From: JACMLC01 sp963720235 | GTDB lineage: Bacteria; Acidobacteriota; Blastocatellia; Pyrinomonadales; Pyrinomonadaceae | NCBI GenBank assembly: GCA_963720235.1 | Contig: OY970389.1 | Location: 1,550,001-1,614,000, forward strand | Direction of reading: 5' to 3' | Length of the DNA stretch: 64,000 nucleotides | Part shown: positions 36,102 through 45,356 of the stretch, one piece after another | Numbering within the stretch: position 1 is the stretch's first letter | How the letters are laid out: every line of letters starts with the position of its first letter | Translations under genes and position numbers: made by a program | Notes under the pieces: generated by a model | The model's database searches: none | What the model was told of the DNA's origin: nothing | What the model saw: only the letters and a program-made list of their open reading frames with translations

Positions 36102-36566
36102 TCAATACGCGCCCTGTTTGAGCGCTTCCAGGGAGCCGCCGATTCTGACGCTGCCGCCGCCATTGATGCCTTGAAAATCCTTCATCCCGTCGGCCACGCC
36201 CAACTCTCCCCAGACCACAGACCCGACCGAAGGAGGCAAGACAGGATTATTTGGCGAAGTCCTCATCCAATCCTCTATGCCGAGCGTGAAATAGATTTGC
36301 TTCTTCAACGCATAGCCAATAGGAGCTGCCATCACCAACGGGTCGCCCGTCGTCGCGGTCAGAAACCGCGCATACATGTAATGCTCTGCGGCTGCTAAAT
36401 TGACATCCGTCGCGTGTGCGCCGTCGCGGCGTCTCGCCTGCAAAGCACGAAAGGCTTTGCCCACCTGTTCTGTGACCTTCGGCCCTTTGCTCAATAACAA
36501 CTCCTGCTCAATGATGCGCCAGACCTCTTGATGGTCTATCGCCGGAAGATTGTCAGTATCGCTCAT
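36102..36566 (-). CDS. Hypothetical protein
   Basis: 154 residues, no signal peptide. The N-terminal 60% is helical (DHQEVWRIIEQELLLSKGPK, VNLAAAEHYMYARFLTATTG). The middle ALKKQIYFTLGIEDWMRTSP is amphipathic, and the C-terminus is Gly-rich (GINGGGSVRIGGS). The SD is weak. No family recognised; retained because no better frame exists and codon use looks coding. Confidence 0.5.
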   Translation of the reverse strand: MSDTDNLPAIDHQEVWRIIEQELLLSKGPKVTEQVGKAFRALQARRRDGAHATDVNLAAAEHYMYARFLTATTGDPLVMAAPIGYALKKQIYFTLGIEDWMRTSPNNPVLPPSVGSVVWGELGVADGMKDFQGINGGGSVRIGGSLEALKQGAY

Positions 36567-36892
36567 AATAGTTTACCTCAGTCCCTCTCAACTCAAATGA
36601 TGACGAATTGCCTTCACTCAATAACGCGAAGTTGACAGGCAAAAGGGTTCACTCGCCGCTAAATAATTTTTGAGATTAGAGGAAGGATGAAAGAGACGCT
36701 TTCATATGAACATTCAACCGCATCCGGTAAGGCAAGCCTTACAGCACTGCTCAGCGACAAAGCCGCTATTGAAAGCATAATTACGATAAGGAAACTTTTT
36801 GCGGCGAAATGATTGTTTTCATGAGAAACTTCCGCCTATATAAATATGCCAGCCAGATTGGGCTGCCGTCTTAAATCAAATAAGGAGAGCTC
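36567..36892. other. 326-bp intergenic region
   Basis: No gene seen. It contains a small perfect hairpin GTAAGGC-AA-GCCTTAC at 36727-36742. It probably carries promoters for the divergent hypothetical and VCBS genes. Confidence 0.4.
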
Positions 36893-38278
36893 ATGAAGAC
36901 CACACGTACACTCTTTGGCTTGATGGCTGTAGTCCTATCTATCGCTGTCCCGTCTGTAAACGCACAGTTTGTTTGTCAGCGCGCTCCGGTGACTGTCACA
37001 ATCAATGGCTCGATAACTGGCGGAGATGTCCAGCAGGGGGGCCGAATTTCGCGAGATGGAAGTCCGTCGAGTTGCAGCGGTGACTTCGGTGAACTGGAGA
37101 ATGGGATGGCGGTTCGCCGCGACACGCACAACCTTATTAATCCCTTTAATGAAACGGTGTGCGTAAGAGTGGAGCAGAATTTTAGTAACTGCGCAAATAA
37201 TCAAATGATGTCTGTCGCGTATTCCCTCTATAATCCCGCCTTCCCAGCCTTGAGCGTGATAGGCGATCCCGGATTTAGTACCATTAATAGGGGCTCATAC
37301 TCTTTTAGCGTCGGGCCAAATGCTAATTTTGCAATCGTGGTTCACGAAGTTGAGCCTAACACCGGTTGCCCCTTGTACAGTTTGAGAGTTACGTATTTGC
37401 GAAACTGTCGTCAGGCGGGTTTTGACCGGACTAACGATGGCAGAGCGGATCCGACGCTGTACCGCGTCAGCGTTTCTTCACAATGGCATACATTAGACTC
37501 CGAGACCAATCAACTGGTCAGTCGTACTTTTGGCACCGTTGGCGACCTAGTCACAGGCGGCAGCGACTACACCGGCGACGGTCAAACCGATCTCAGCGTT
37601 TATCGCCCTAGTTCAAGCACCTGGTATTACGGCCTGGACCAGAATTCTCCCGGCAGTTCATTTCAAGCGACCCCGTGGGGTACGACTGGAGATCGCGCAG
37701 TGCCGGGCGACTATGATGGCGACGGTCTCAACGACATTGCGATATGGCGGCCATCAGATGGAACCTATTACTTACTAAGAAGCAGTGACGCCACTCTGAT
37801 GGCATTTCAATGGGGAGCGACGAACGACATTCCCGTCTTCGGCGATTTTGACGGCGATACCCTTACCGATTTCAGTGTCGTACGCCAGACAAGCGAAGGC
37901 TCTATATGGTATCTCCAAAAAAGTAACTACAGTTATGGATTTGACGACGGAATCTTTTGGGGACTGCCCACGGACAAATTGGTTCCAGGGGACTACGACG
38001 GAGATTCCATCACGGATCTGGCCGTCTTCCGTCCGTCCGACGGAACTTTTTATGTTCGACGAAGTACTGATCAATCCCTGCTGAGCGTCAAGTGGGGCGT
38101 ATCAGGTGACACGCCACAGCCAGCAGATTACGACGGCGATAAAAAGATGGACTTCGCTGTTTATCGTTCCTCAGCACAGGCTTGGTATATCTTGAACAGT
38201 GCAACTTCTACGTTTACCGCAATCCAACTGGGGCTGCCGGGCGACGTACCGATTACCTCCCCCTACCGAATACAGTAG
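36893..38278 (+). CDS. Secreted protein with a Cys-containing beta domain plus six VCBS repeats
   Basis: AAGGAGAG precedes ATG 36893. 461 residues: signal peptide (MKTTRTLFGLMAVVLSIAVP), then an N-terminal beta domain at about 25-185 with several cysteines (FVCQRAPVTVTINGSITGGD, VCVRVEQNFSNCANNQMMSV) that I cannot assign. Six VCBS repeats follow, the first degenerate (GFDRTNDGRAD, DYTGDGQTD, DYDGDGLND, DFDGDTLTD, DYDGDSITD, DYDGDKKMD), and a C-terminal cap LGLPGDVPITSPYRIQ. Likely exported; the disulfides would stabilise the N-terminal domain. Confidence 0.82.
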   Translation: MKTTRTLFGLMAVVLSIAVPSVNAQFVCQRAPVTVTINGSITGGDVQQGGRISRDGSPSSCSGDFGELENGMAVRRDTHNLINPFNETVCVRVEQNFSNCANNQMMSVAYSLYNPAFPALSVIGDPGFSTINRGSYSFSVGPNANFAIVVHEVEPNTGCPLYSLRVTYLRNCRQAGFDRTNDGRADPTLYRVSVSSQWHTLDSETNQLVSRTFGTVGDLVTGGSDYTGDGQTDLSVYRPSSSTWYYGLDQNSPGSSFQATPWGTTGDRAVPGDYDGDGLNDIAIWRPSDGTYYLLRSSDATLMAFQWGATNDIPVFGDFDGDTLTDFSVVRQTSEGSIWYLQKSNYSYGFDDGIFWGLPTDKLVPGDYDGDSITDLAVFRPSDGTFYVRRSTDQSLLSVKWGVSGDTPQPADYDGDKKMDFAVYRSSAQAWYILNSATSTFTAIQLGLPGDVPITSPYRIQ

Positions 38279-38380
38279 CGGGCTTTTGATGACAAAGAAT
38301 AAGGGGCTGCCGCGGGGCGCCCCTTTTTACTTGCGATACAATTACGTAGGCTCGTGGCCGTAAGTGATTGATAATGATTT

Positions 38381-38455
<75 letters not shown>

Positions 38456-38519
38456 CATTAAAGCTGTTCATTAACGAACAGGTGGGAATGCACATCTTAG
38501 CGGTCGCCGTTGAACGTGG

Positions 38520-39140
38520 TCAAGCGGGGTTCTGAAAATGTTGAAGGAGGAAAGCCTGTGCGGCTTTGAGTGCGCGTGCGCGGTGACTGAGATGTTGCTT
38601 GATGTTTGATGCAAGCTCTCCGAAAGTTTCGTTGTAGCCGTCAGGCACAAAGACTGGGTCGTAACCGAATCCATTGCTCCCGCGCGGCTCAAGTGTAATC
38701 CGCCCCACGCATGTGCCTGTAAAAGTTCCAACCACTCCGGCTTTTTCATCTGCGATGGCGATGACGCAGACAAATCGTGCGCGCCGCTTTGTGTCAGTTG
38801 TCTGTGAAAGCTGGTCCAGAAGTTTTGTCACTCTCTCGGCATCTGTCGCGCCATCTCCGCCGTAGCGTGCGGAAAAAATGCCGGGCGCGCCGCCGAGCGC
38901 ATCTACCTCCAGACCGGAATCGTCTGCCAGCGTCCAGAGACCTGTTTGCACAGCATAGGCTGTGGCTTTTAAAACAGCATTCTCTGTAAAAGTTTGGCCC
39001 GTCTCTTCGACTTCGGAAGTAAAGGGGAAATCATTTAAGCAACGCAACTCGAAAGGCAAGCCATTGAGCAGTTCCTGAAGCTCAAGAAGCTTTCCAGTGT
39101 TGCGCGTCGCAATCAGAATTTCCAGTGGCTTCTTCAACAT
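38520..39140 (-). CDS. rdgB: XTP/dITP diphosphatase (RdgB/HAM1 family)
   Basis: A 206-residue Ham1-fold protein. The nucleotide-binding opening ILIATRNTGKLLELQELL, the central ADDSGLEVDALGGAPGIFSA, RYGGDGATD, the catalytic segment GSNGFGYDPVFVPDG and FGELASNIKQHLSHRARALK are all hallmark motifs. It hydrolyses non-canonical purine nucleoside triphosphates (dITP, XTP) to monophosphates. ATG 39140 matches the family N-terminus; a frame continuing to 39182 is not needed. Confidence 0.94.
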   Translation of the reverse strand: MLKKPLEILIATRNTGKLLELQELLNGLPFELRCLNDFPFTSEVEETGQTFTENAVLKATAYAVQTGLWTLADDSGLEVDALGGAPGIFSARYGGDGATDAERVTKLLDQLSQTTDTKRRARFVCVIAIADEKAGVVGTFTGTCVGRITLEPRGSNGFGYDPVFVPDGYNETFGELASNIKQHLSHRARALKAAQAFLLQHFQNPA

Positions 39141-39282
39141 CTCTTTCCAGTGAATTTCACATAGAATATATGTCACCTGCAAGATTATTTTGCACGGAGA
39201 GCGATTTAGTGTTTACAATCTCTCAAGGCTTGAACTCAATCCTTTGAGACTTGCCATCAACGATTCGTGAGGAATCCCGACA

Positions 39283-40674
39283 TTGGATACAAATCTTTCT
39301 CTGACAGAAGATTTCCAGCGCGATGAAGGCTTGCAGGTGCTTGAGACCTCTTCGATGCGTGGGAAGCAGGGAGCTTATGAAGCCAGCGAGCCGGGGCAGG
39401 AGCTTGGGATGTGGCTCCAGGCTCTGCGCAGTTTTTTTCGCGCGCGCAATCATCCCTTTGCGGAAGCCGAACAGTCTGCGGTGCTGACGCGCGACTGGGC
39501 CAATGAGTTGACAATCGCGCGCCAAACTTTGCTGCGCGTCTCGCAACTCGCGCTCCGCATGGTTCACCTCGAAGATGAGCAGGGAACAGCCGCCGGAAAG
39601 AAAGACGAGACCAACCTGCTGGAAGATTTCGAGCTGGCGGACATCTCGCAGAGAGAAATTGTTGGCCCATCGTCTGCGCTGCCTCTCGTCGGATTGGCCG
39701 AAGCCGTTTGTGACATCTGCGTTGTTTCGGAAAATCTGCTTGCAGCACGCCCGCTCAATTTCTATGCATGGGCGACTGTCGGAAAAATCCTCGCGCGCGA
39801 GTTGGAAAGATCAGAAGCTGCGCGAGCTTTAGAGCGTGCGGCGCATCATGAAGCGGCAGCTAAGTTGCCCGCGCCTCTGCTCGTGCTGGCACGCTCTATC
39901 AATCCGTCTGAATCACTCGGCACGGACATCTCGATTATCTTTTCCGATCTGGCGCGACTGCTGGACAGGTTGCGACTCGTAGAGGTTTCGCTGCGGCGCG
40001 ATCTTCCGCTCAAGCAGACGTTGCCGATTTTTTGTCTGGTGTATGAAGAGGCGCGCTCGCTGCTTGATTTTATAGAGACACGCGCGTTGCGCACGGAAGG
40101 TTTGGAGGGCGTTGTCTTTGATGCGCTTGACGGGACAAACTATGCGCTGGCGATGGAATTGCGCAAAGTGTTTTCGCGTGAGCTTGTGGGCCTCAGCTCA
40201 TTCCGGCAATCGCCGCCGATTTATGCCAAAGTCGAAAACGCGCACGGACTGTTGCGCGATTGTTTCCAGCAATCCATAGTCGCGCTGGCGCAGGTCTTTG
40301 ACCCGACGCTCGACGGCGCGCGGCTCTTCAGTAGTTTTCAGACCAAGCTCGAACAGTCTTTGATGTTGCGCAGCGATTTATGGACGCTCCTGCAACTCGT
40401 GCGGCGCGCAGAAAAAGAGCGTGAGCATCAACCCATCTCAAGAGTCATCGAGCGGCTGATTGCTTTTCGTGACGGCAGCCTGCGCTATTTGATGTACAAG
40501 GATTGGGAAGCGTGCGAGCGTTTTATGGAAGAGGTCGCAGCCGCGCGCGGCGCAGTCGAAGTGACGCCTGTGTTGCATAGGTTCGGAGCTTATCTTGAGA
40601 CGCTGCACGGACAGGTGAGCATGCGCGCGGTGCTGGCAGACCATCCCTTTGATTACCCGGAGTTGGAAATTTAA
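39283..40674 (+). CDS. Hypothetical helical protein
   Basis: A 463-residue soluble, almost entirely helical protein. Start TTG 39283 is suggested by GAGGAAT about 9 bp upstream. Sections: LGMWLQALRSFFRARNHPFA, ADISQREIVGPSSALPLVGL, SLGTDISIIFSDLARLLDRL, LYLAQV-like helices, and GAYLETLHGQVSMRAVLADH at the end. No catalytic motif, membrane segment or recognised family. It is divergent from rdgB and convergent with the DUF3352 gene. Confidence 0.6.
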   Translation: MDTNLSLTEDFQRDEGLQVLETSSMRGKQGAYEASEPGQELGMWLQALRSFFRARNHPFAEAEQSAVLTRDWANELTIARQTLLRVSQLALRMVHLEDEQGTAAGKKDETNLLEDFELADISQREIVGPSSALPLVGLAEAVCDICVVSENLLAARPLNFYAWATVGKILARELERSEAARALERAAHHEAAAKLPAPLLVLARSINPSESLGTDISIIFSDLARLLDRLRLVEVSLRRDLPLKQTLPIFCLVYEEARSLLDFIETRALRTEGLEGVVFDALDGTNYALAMELRKVFSRELVGLSSFRQSPPIYAKVENAHGLLRDCFQQSIVALAQVFDPTLDGARLFSSFQTKLEQSLMLRSDLWTLLQLVRRAEKEREHQPISRVIERLIAFRDGSLRYLMYKDWEACERFMEEVAAARGAVEVTPVLHRFGAYLETLHGQVSMRAVLADHPFDYPELEI

Positions 40675-40703
40675 AAGCCAAGCTGTCGCAAACTGCGTTC
40701 GCT

Positions 40704-42428
40704 TTATCTAGTGGCGAACTGCGTGGCGAGCACGCCGAGTTGTCCAAACGAAGAGCGCGTCGTCCGCTCAATTCCTCCCTCAATCATCTGCGTCTCTGTC
40801 ACAGCAAAGGGCAGTTGGCCCAGAGCCTGTGAAAGCTCCTGCTCATTTGCCGCGCGAGCGCGCACGCCTCTCTGGTTTGAGATGAAAGAGATAAAGTTGA
40901 GCGAGGCAGCAAAGTCATCCGTCAAAGTAATGACTTGAGTTGGGCCAATCGCGTTGGCTCTTTGCAGAGCTTGACGGAAATCCTGTGCCGCGCCGAGCGT
41001 GCGTCCCTCCTGCCGCGCTGTCAGGCATCTGCGTAAATTATCCTTTGGGCCAAGCAAGAGATGCCCTGAAACAAAACTGGCCGCGCCGCGACTTTCATCC
41101 GTAGATGAAAGCAATTCCATATCTCCTATGCGCTCAGTTTGCGGTTTGCTTGTGCCGAGTCTCTTAAAAACGAAGTCGCGCAAAGTCTTCTCATCAAGAG
41201 CCTCGACGATAATGACAGTGCCTTCGCCTCTGTCATTCAATCGAGCAGTGTTAATCTCTGGCCCAATGGCTTGCATGAAACTTTCCGGCTCTTCGATGCC
41301 ATACGGCTTGAGCGCGGCCTTGAGCAGTGGAGCGACCATCACAGACAGTATCGGGTCAAGCTGCGAAGAGATGGAAAAGTTTAATCCGCGCCATGCAGAC
41401 AAAGGATCGCGCGTCGTGTAGCGCGTCAGCGAATAAGTATCGCCTGGCAACATCTCTCCCGCGCGCAAGGTCAAGACGGGAGCCGCAGACAGCGTGTCTC
41501 TCAAACGCTTCGTCGCATCATTTTTGACGGACATGAAATAACGGTCTTCGACCGCTCCGCCAGCGATGCGCGTGCTCCATCCAACACTGCCCAGAATCTT
41601 ATTTGCCATCTGCGGCAAAATATTCGCGGCCAGACTTTGTGTCTGCTGGTCTTGAGAAACCTGCCCGACATAGATTGCCGCGAGGACTTCAAAAATCTTT
41701 GCCGCGCCCTGCGGCGAGATGAATCCGAAAGCAAGACGATTGTTATCGCTGAGACGCCTGCGCATCTCCTCCATCTCGATATTGCCGACAAGGCTTGGAC
41801 GCTCTCCGCGTCTCACAGCCAGACACGCGCGCACAGCCGCTTCATCATTACCGAGCACGGCCAGGCTCTCCGTCATCGCGGCAATGATGCGCCTGTCGCT
41901 CGTCGTCGCGCTCCAAGTTATCCAATGAACACCGTCTGCATCTTTCTCTTCGGTGCGTGGATTGTCGTAAGCGCGGTTGGCGAAATCCCCAACGCGCTTT
42001 TCGATGGCCGAGCGCGTGCGACTTGCGCCTGTATGAGTCTCTATCACGAGAGCCATGCGCGGCTTGATGCGCAACGTGTCGCCGCCGTCAGCCGCTTCGA
42101 GTCCCATGACCGTGGCCGCGAGTTGCGCGCGCGAGAAGACAACAGCATCGGCTGGGCCAATGCCTGTCCAGGAGGCTATGCGGCTGAGCCATCCGACCTG
42201 CCCTATGCCGGACTTGATGCCAGCAGGGTCAGCCAGAGCTTGCCAAGCATCCGTCTGTGTCAGACCGCTTGCGATGTCCGGCAGATTGTTGGCTTCAAGA
42301 TAGACAAGCGAATCCGCCGGAACATAGGCGGCCATGTCCGCCATCCGCGGGCGATTCCACCAGACCCATGCCCCTGCCAGTACAAGAAATGCTAAGACGT
42401 ATGGAAGAAGACGACGAACAAGCTTCAT
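40704..42428 (-). CDS. DUF3352-like membrane-anchored exported protein
   Basis: 574 residues: an N-terminal anchor (LLPYVLAFLVLAGAWVWW) and a large extracytoplasmic region opening MAAYVPADSLVYLEANNLPD, the usual DUF3352 start (protein of unknown function found in cyanobacteria and acidobacteria). Repeated alpha/beta sections (ADAVVFSRAQLAATVMGLEA, MALVIETHTGASRTRSAIEK, GEGTVIIVEALDEKTLRDFV) are consistent with this. ATG 42428 has AAAGG about 10 bp upstream; a TTG at 42449 is possible. Confidence 0.65.
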   Translation of the reverse strand: MKLVRRLLPYVLAFLVLAGAWVWWNRPRMADMAAYVPADSLVYLEANNLPDIASGLTQTDAWQALADPAGIKSGIGQVGWLSRIASWTGIGPADAVVFSRAQLAATVMGLEAADGGDTLRIKPRMALVIETHTGASRTRSAIEKRVGDFANRAYDNPRTEEKDADGVHWITWSATTSDRRIIAAMTESLAVLGNDEAAVRACLAVRRGERPSLVGNIEMEEMRRRLSDNNRLAFGFISPQGAAKIFEVLAAIYVGQVSQDQQTQSLAANILPQMANKILGSVGWSTRIAGGAVEDRYFMSVKNDATKRLRDTLSAAPVLTLRAGEMLPGDTYSLTRYTTRDPLSAWRGLNFSISSQLDPILSVMVAPLLKAALKPYGIEEPESFMQAIGPEINTARLNDRGEGTVIIVEALDEKTLRDFVFKRLGTSKPQTERIGDMELLSSTDESRGAASFVSGHLLLGPKDNLRRCLTARQEGRTLGAAQDFRQALQRANAIGPTQVITLTDDFAASLNFISFISNQRGVRARAANEQELSQALGQLPFAVTETQMIEGGIERTTRSSFGQLGVLATQFATR

Positions 42429-42557
42429 GAAAAGCGAGACCTTTGCCAATCAGCAATCTTATATTTGCGTGCTCGAATCTTACAGCACCTTTGAGGTTAG
42501 TGTACAATTCAGCTAACAAAGTTAAGCCGCGATTGAATGTAGGTTTGGAGAAGTCAC

Positions 42558-42848
42558 ATGATTGTCGTAATGAATCGCATTCCGGTTGCCGAAGGACGTG
42601 AACAGGAATTTGAGAGCAGCTTTATGGGCGGGAAAAGCGCTGTCAATCAGATGCCCGGCTTTATAGAGATGCAGGTCTTGAGGCCGAGCGAAGGCCGCAC
42701 CTATCTCGTCGTCACGCGCTGGACATCGCGCGAAGATTTCCAGAACTGGATTCAATCCGAAGCCTTTGTCGCAGCCCACCAGCAGCAATCTCCCGGCCTC
42801 GTGGATGGCCGCCCCGCGCTTGAGATTTACGAAGTCTTCGCGAATTAA
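42558..42848 (+). CDS. Antibiotic-biosynthesis/IsdG-like monooxygenase
   Basis: A 96-residue ABM ferredoxin-like barrel. The pattern MNRIPVAEGREQEFESSF with Asn6, a Trp in RWTSREDFQNWIQSEAF and His in VAAH corresponds to the Asn-Trp-His heme-degrading triad of IsdG/HmoA-type enzymes, so heme or a porphyrin is a plausible substrate. Alone in its transcription unit as far as can be seen. Confidence 0.75.
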   Translation: MIVVMNRIPVAEGREQEFESSFMGGKSAVNQMPGFIEMQVLRPSEGRTYLVVTRWTSREDFQNWIQSEAFVAAHQQQSPGLVDGRPALEIYEVFAN

Positions 42849-43109
42849 AATCACAAAGTCTAACTAAATAATTCCGGTCAAATAAGATGGTAGGTCAATC
42901 TGACCGAGCCATTGCTGCCGCTATGCTATTATTTATCTATAAGTTAAACAAAGAAAAAATACGGTTGACAAGGTTAAAGTAGTGTTGTACTCTCAATTTG
43001 ACGGTAGCCAGTGAGACTTCCGTCTGATAGGTACGCATCCTTTGAAAGCGTGACAAACGCGATTGTAGCAGCCAACAGTTTAGGCAAAAGAGTTGCGCTG
43101 CTTTCTTTG
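42849..43109. other. Intergenic region before the pilus riboswitch
   Basis: 261 bp, AT-rich in the middle, with no gene seen. It contains the candidate promoter listed separately. Confidence 0.4.
42965..42993 (+). promoter_or_regulatory. Candidate promoter of the pilMNOPQ transcript
   Basis: A perfect -35 TTGACA (42965-42970), a 17-bp spacer and a weak -10 TACTCT (42988-42993). It lies about 120 bp upstream of the riboswitch, in the right place to drive the leader. Confidence 0.45.
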
Positions 43110-43114
43110 AAACT

Positions 43115-43220
43115 CAACCGACAAAGGCACACCTCGCGTGAGCGGGGGTCGCAAAGCCAACGGAAGTCAGCTTCTTGCGGATAGCAGTTTTGACTTGGCC
43201 GGGTTGCCGAAGTGAGATGG
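43115..43220 (+). promoter_or_regulatory. Cyclic di-GMP-I (GEMM-I) riboswitch aptamer
   Basis: Core conserved elements in order: AAAGGCACACC (J1/2 and P2 5' side), a TCGCGTGAGCGG hairpin, GGGTCGCAAAGCC (with the conserved A of the GCAAAGCC stretch), a longer P3 hairpin, and GGCCGGGTTGCCGAAG as the closing half. Position G20 (Vc2 numbering) reads G, which favours c-di-GMP over cGAMP. It lies about 330 nt upstream of pilM on the same strand, so the second messenger probably controls pilus gene expression. No expression platform was resolved. Confidence 0.8.
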
Positions 43221-43545
43221 TCGAACGTGCCGCGAACGATTGTTTCAAACCCACGTTTGTCCCTCCCGCTTTCCCATTCGTCTTACAGCTTGCGCTCGGT
43301 CGGCATGCGCTCGAATCAGCAGTGTTCAAAGCACTGCCAACCCACACGAACAGCAACGCCAACCCAGTTGTCAGGCCATCTCGAAAAGACGCGTGCAGAA
43401 CACCGTACACAACTTGAAATCGGAAATTAAGCCCAACCACAAACCGATGCGCGCGCGGATGCGGCGAGCGCGCAAAGCTCGCATTCGTCTCCGACGGTTG
43501 CACAAGCTGCGACCTGCCAAGCAGGTTGCGAGGAATCAATAAGCC

Positions 43546-44610
43546 ATGTTGAAACGAGGTCTCGGCAAAAAAAATCTGGTCGGTCTGGACATCGGCTCAA
43601 GCTCGGTCAAGGCCGTTGAGCTGGATGGCAAGCGCGGCAGTCTTCAACTCGTCAGTCTCGGTTACGAGAACCTGCAACCGGACTCGATTGTTGACGGTCA
43701 GATTATGGAACTTAACAACGTCTCTAACGTCATCGCCAATATCTTTCGCGAGCATCAGATTAAAACTGACAGAGTCGCGGCGGGCGTGAGCGGCCATTCG
43801 GTGATTGTCAAAAACATCGTCGTGCCGCAGATGAGCGAAGAGGAGTTGGATGAATCCATAGACTGGCACGCGGAAGAGCACATCCCCTTCGACATCTCTG
43901 ATGTCAGTCTTGATTATCAGATAACGGGCAAGACGCAGGAAGCTTTGCAGGTCTTGATGGCCGCATGCAAGCGCGACAAGATTGCCAATCTCAAGCAGGC
44001 CGTCCAACTCGCAGGCAAGCAGCCAGCGATTATAGATGTGGACGCCTTCGCTTTGCAGAACTGCTACGAAGTGAACTACCAGCCGCAGCCGGGACAGATT
44101 GTTGCGCTCTTGAACATCGGCGCTTCGACGATGAACATCAACATCCTGAACGGCACCAAGTCTGTCTTCACGCGCGACGTGACGGTGGGCGGCAACCAGT
44201 TCACGGCAGTCTTGCAGAAAGAGCTTGGCTTAACGCACGCGCAGGCCGAAGCGGTCAAGCGCGGCATGCCGCTTCCGGCTGAAGTCGAAGCGCGTCCCAT
44301 CGAGCCGATTTTGGAAACCGTCTCGGACATTCTCGCTTTAGAGATTCAGAAGACGATGGACTTCTATCGCGCGACGGCTGAAGACGGAGAGTCTGCTGTG
44401 CAGCGCATCTTGATTTCGGGCGGCGGCTCAAAGCTGCCGAACCTTGCCGCTTATCTTTCGAATCGTTTTGAGATTCCGGTCGAAGTCCTCGATCCGTTTC
44501 GCCAGATCAAAGTGGATGCCAGACGTTTCGATCCTGATTACATGCGCGAAGTCGTGCCGGAAATGGCAGTGGCTGTCGGGCTCGCTTTGAGAGGAGTGGA
44601 CGCGCGATGA
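43546..44610 (+). CDS. pilM: Type IV pilus assembly ATPase-like protein PilM
   Basis: A 354-residue actin-like fold. Phosphate-1 motif LVGLDIGSSSVKAVEL at residues 12-27; phosphate-2 ALLNIGASTMNINIL (about 187-201); adenosine motif ILISGGGSKLPNLAAYL (about 286-302). It forms the cytoplasmic ring that binds the PilN N-terminus. ATG 43546 has GAGGAA about 10 bp upstream. Its TGA overlaps the pilN ATG (ATGA). Confidence 0.95.
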   Translation: MLKRGLGKKNLVGLDIGSSSVKAVELDGKRGSLQLVSLGYENLQPDSIVDGQIMELNNVSNVIANIFREHQIKTDRVAAGVSGHSVIVKNIVVPQMSEEELDESIDWHAEEHIPFDISDVSLDYQITGKTQEALQVLMAACKRDKIANLKQAVQLAGKQPAIIDVDAFALQNCYEVNYQPQPGQIVALLNIGASTMNINILNGTKSVFTRDVTVGGNQFTAVLQKELGLTHAQAEAVKRGMPLPAEVEARPIEPILETVSDILALEIQKTMDFYRATAEDGESAVQRILISGGGSKLPNLAAYLSNRFEIPVEVLDPFRQIKVDARRFDPDYMREVVPEMAVAVGLALRGVDAR

Positions 44611-45314
44611 TTAACATCAACCTTTTAGAATCCGTCACAGACAGACCGCGCGGTGTCGCCGTCGTCGAGAAGAAAGTTGTGAGTCAAGGCTCGCAAACCC
44701 TGCTGCTCGCAGGAGTCGTCTTCGGTCTGCTCTTCGTCACCATCATCGGTCATTATTTTCTGACCATGCGTGCGAAGAACAATGCCAAGCGCGAGCTTGA
44801 GAACCAGCAGCAGATTGCGGCGCAGATGGCAGCCATCATCAAAGAGCAGGACGAGCTCAAGAGAAAGACGAAAGACATCGTGGCTCGCATTGACGCCATC
44901 AAGGCTCTGCGCTCTTCGCAGCAAGGGCCGGGCGCAGTCCTCAGAGCTTTGAAAGAGAGAATTGACAGCGCGCCGGGTCTTTACTTGGAAAGCGTCGAGC
45001 AGAAGGGCGAACAGCTTGTCATTCGTGGCAACTCGCCGAACGAAGGAACCGTCACGCAGTTTGGCCGCAGCCTCGAATTCTCTTCCGGCCTGTTCTCCAA
45101 CCTGAACATCGAGACTGTGCGCAAAGAGATGCCGCTTGCGATTCCGAGCGGAATCCAGCAGAGCACTGACCCGAACGCGCCCAAGCCCGAAACTGTGGAC
45201 TTCACAATCAAGTGCGCATACACGCCGGGCAATGTGACGCAGCCGTCAGTTCCAAACACCCCTGCAAGTCCTGCCAGCGCAAACCCGCCTGCCAATCAGG
45301 TTGCGCAAAAGTAG
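44607..45314 (+). CDS. pilN: Type IV pilus alignment protein PilN
   Basis: 235 residues. The N-terminus MININLLES carries the INLLP-like PilM-binding motif, followed by a single membrane helix (TLLLAGVVFGLLFVTIIGHY), a coiled coil (about 60-115) and a periplasmic ferredoxin-like domain (YLESVEQKGEQLVIRGNSPN). The C-terminal tail is Pro/Ala-rich. Coupled to pilM by a 4-bp overlap. Confidence 0.93.
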   Translation: MININLLESVTDRPRGVAVVEKKVVSQGSQTLLLAGVVFGLLFVTIIGHYFLTMRAKNNAKRELENQQQIAAQMAAIIKEQDELKRKTKDIVARIDAIKALRSSQQGPGAVLRALKERIDSAPGLYLESVEQKGEQLVIRGNSPNEGTVTQFGRSLEFSSGLFSNLNIETVRKEMPLAIPSGIQQSTDPNAPKPETVDFTIKCAYTPGNVTQPSVPNTPASPASANPPANQVAQK

Positions 45315-45356
45315 TTGCTTAACGGCACCGTCCGCAAGCGAGAAGGGAAACGATTT

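Noticed and set aside
43240..43542. A 100-residue open frame in the pilus leader as a gene
   Set aside because: No SD, odd composition and location within the regulatory leader; only the basic C-terminal 31 residues merit attention, noted in the findings.
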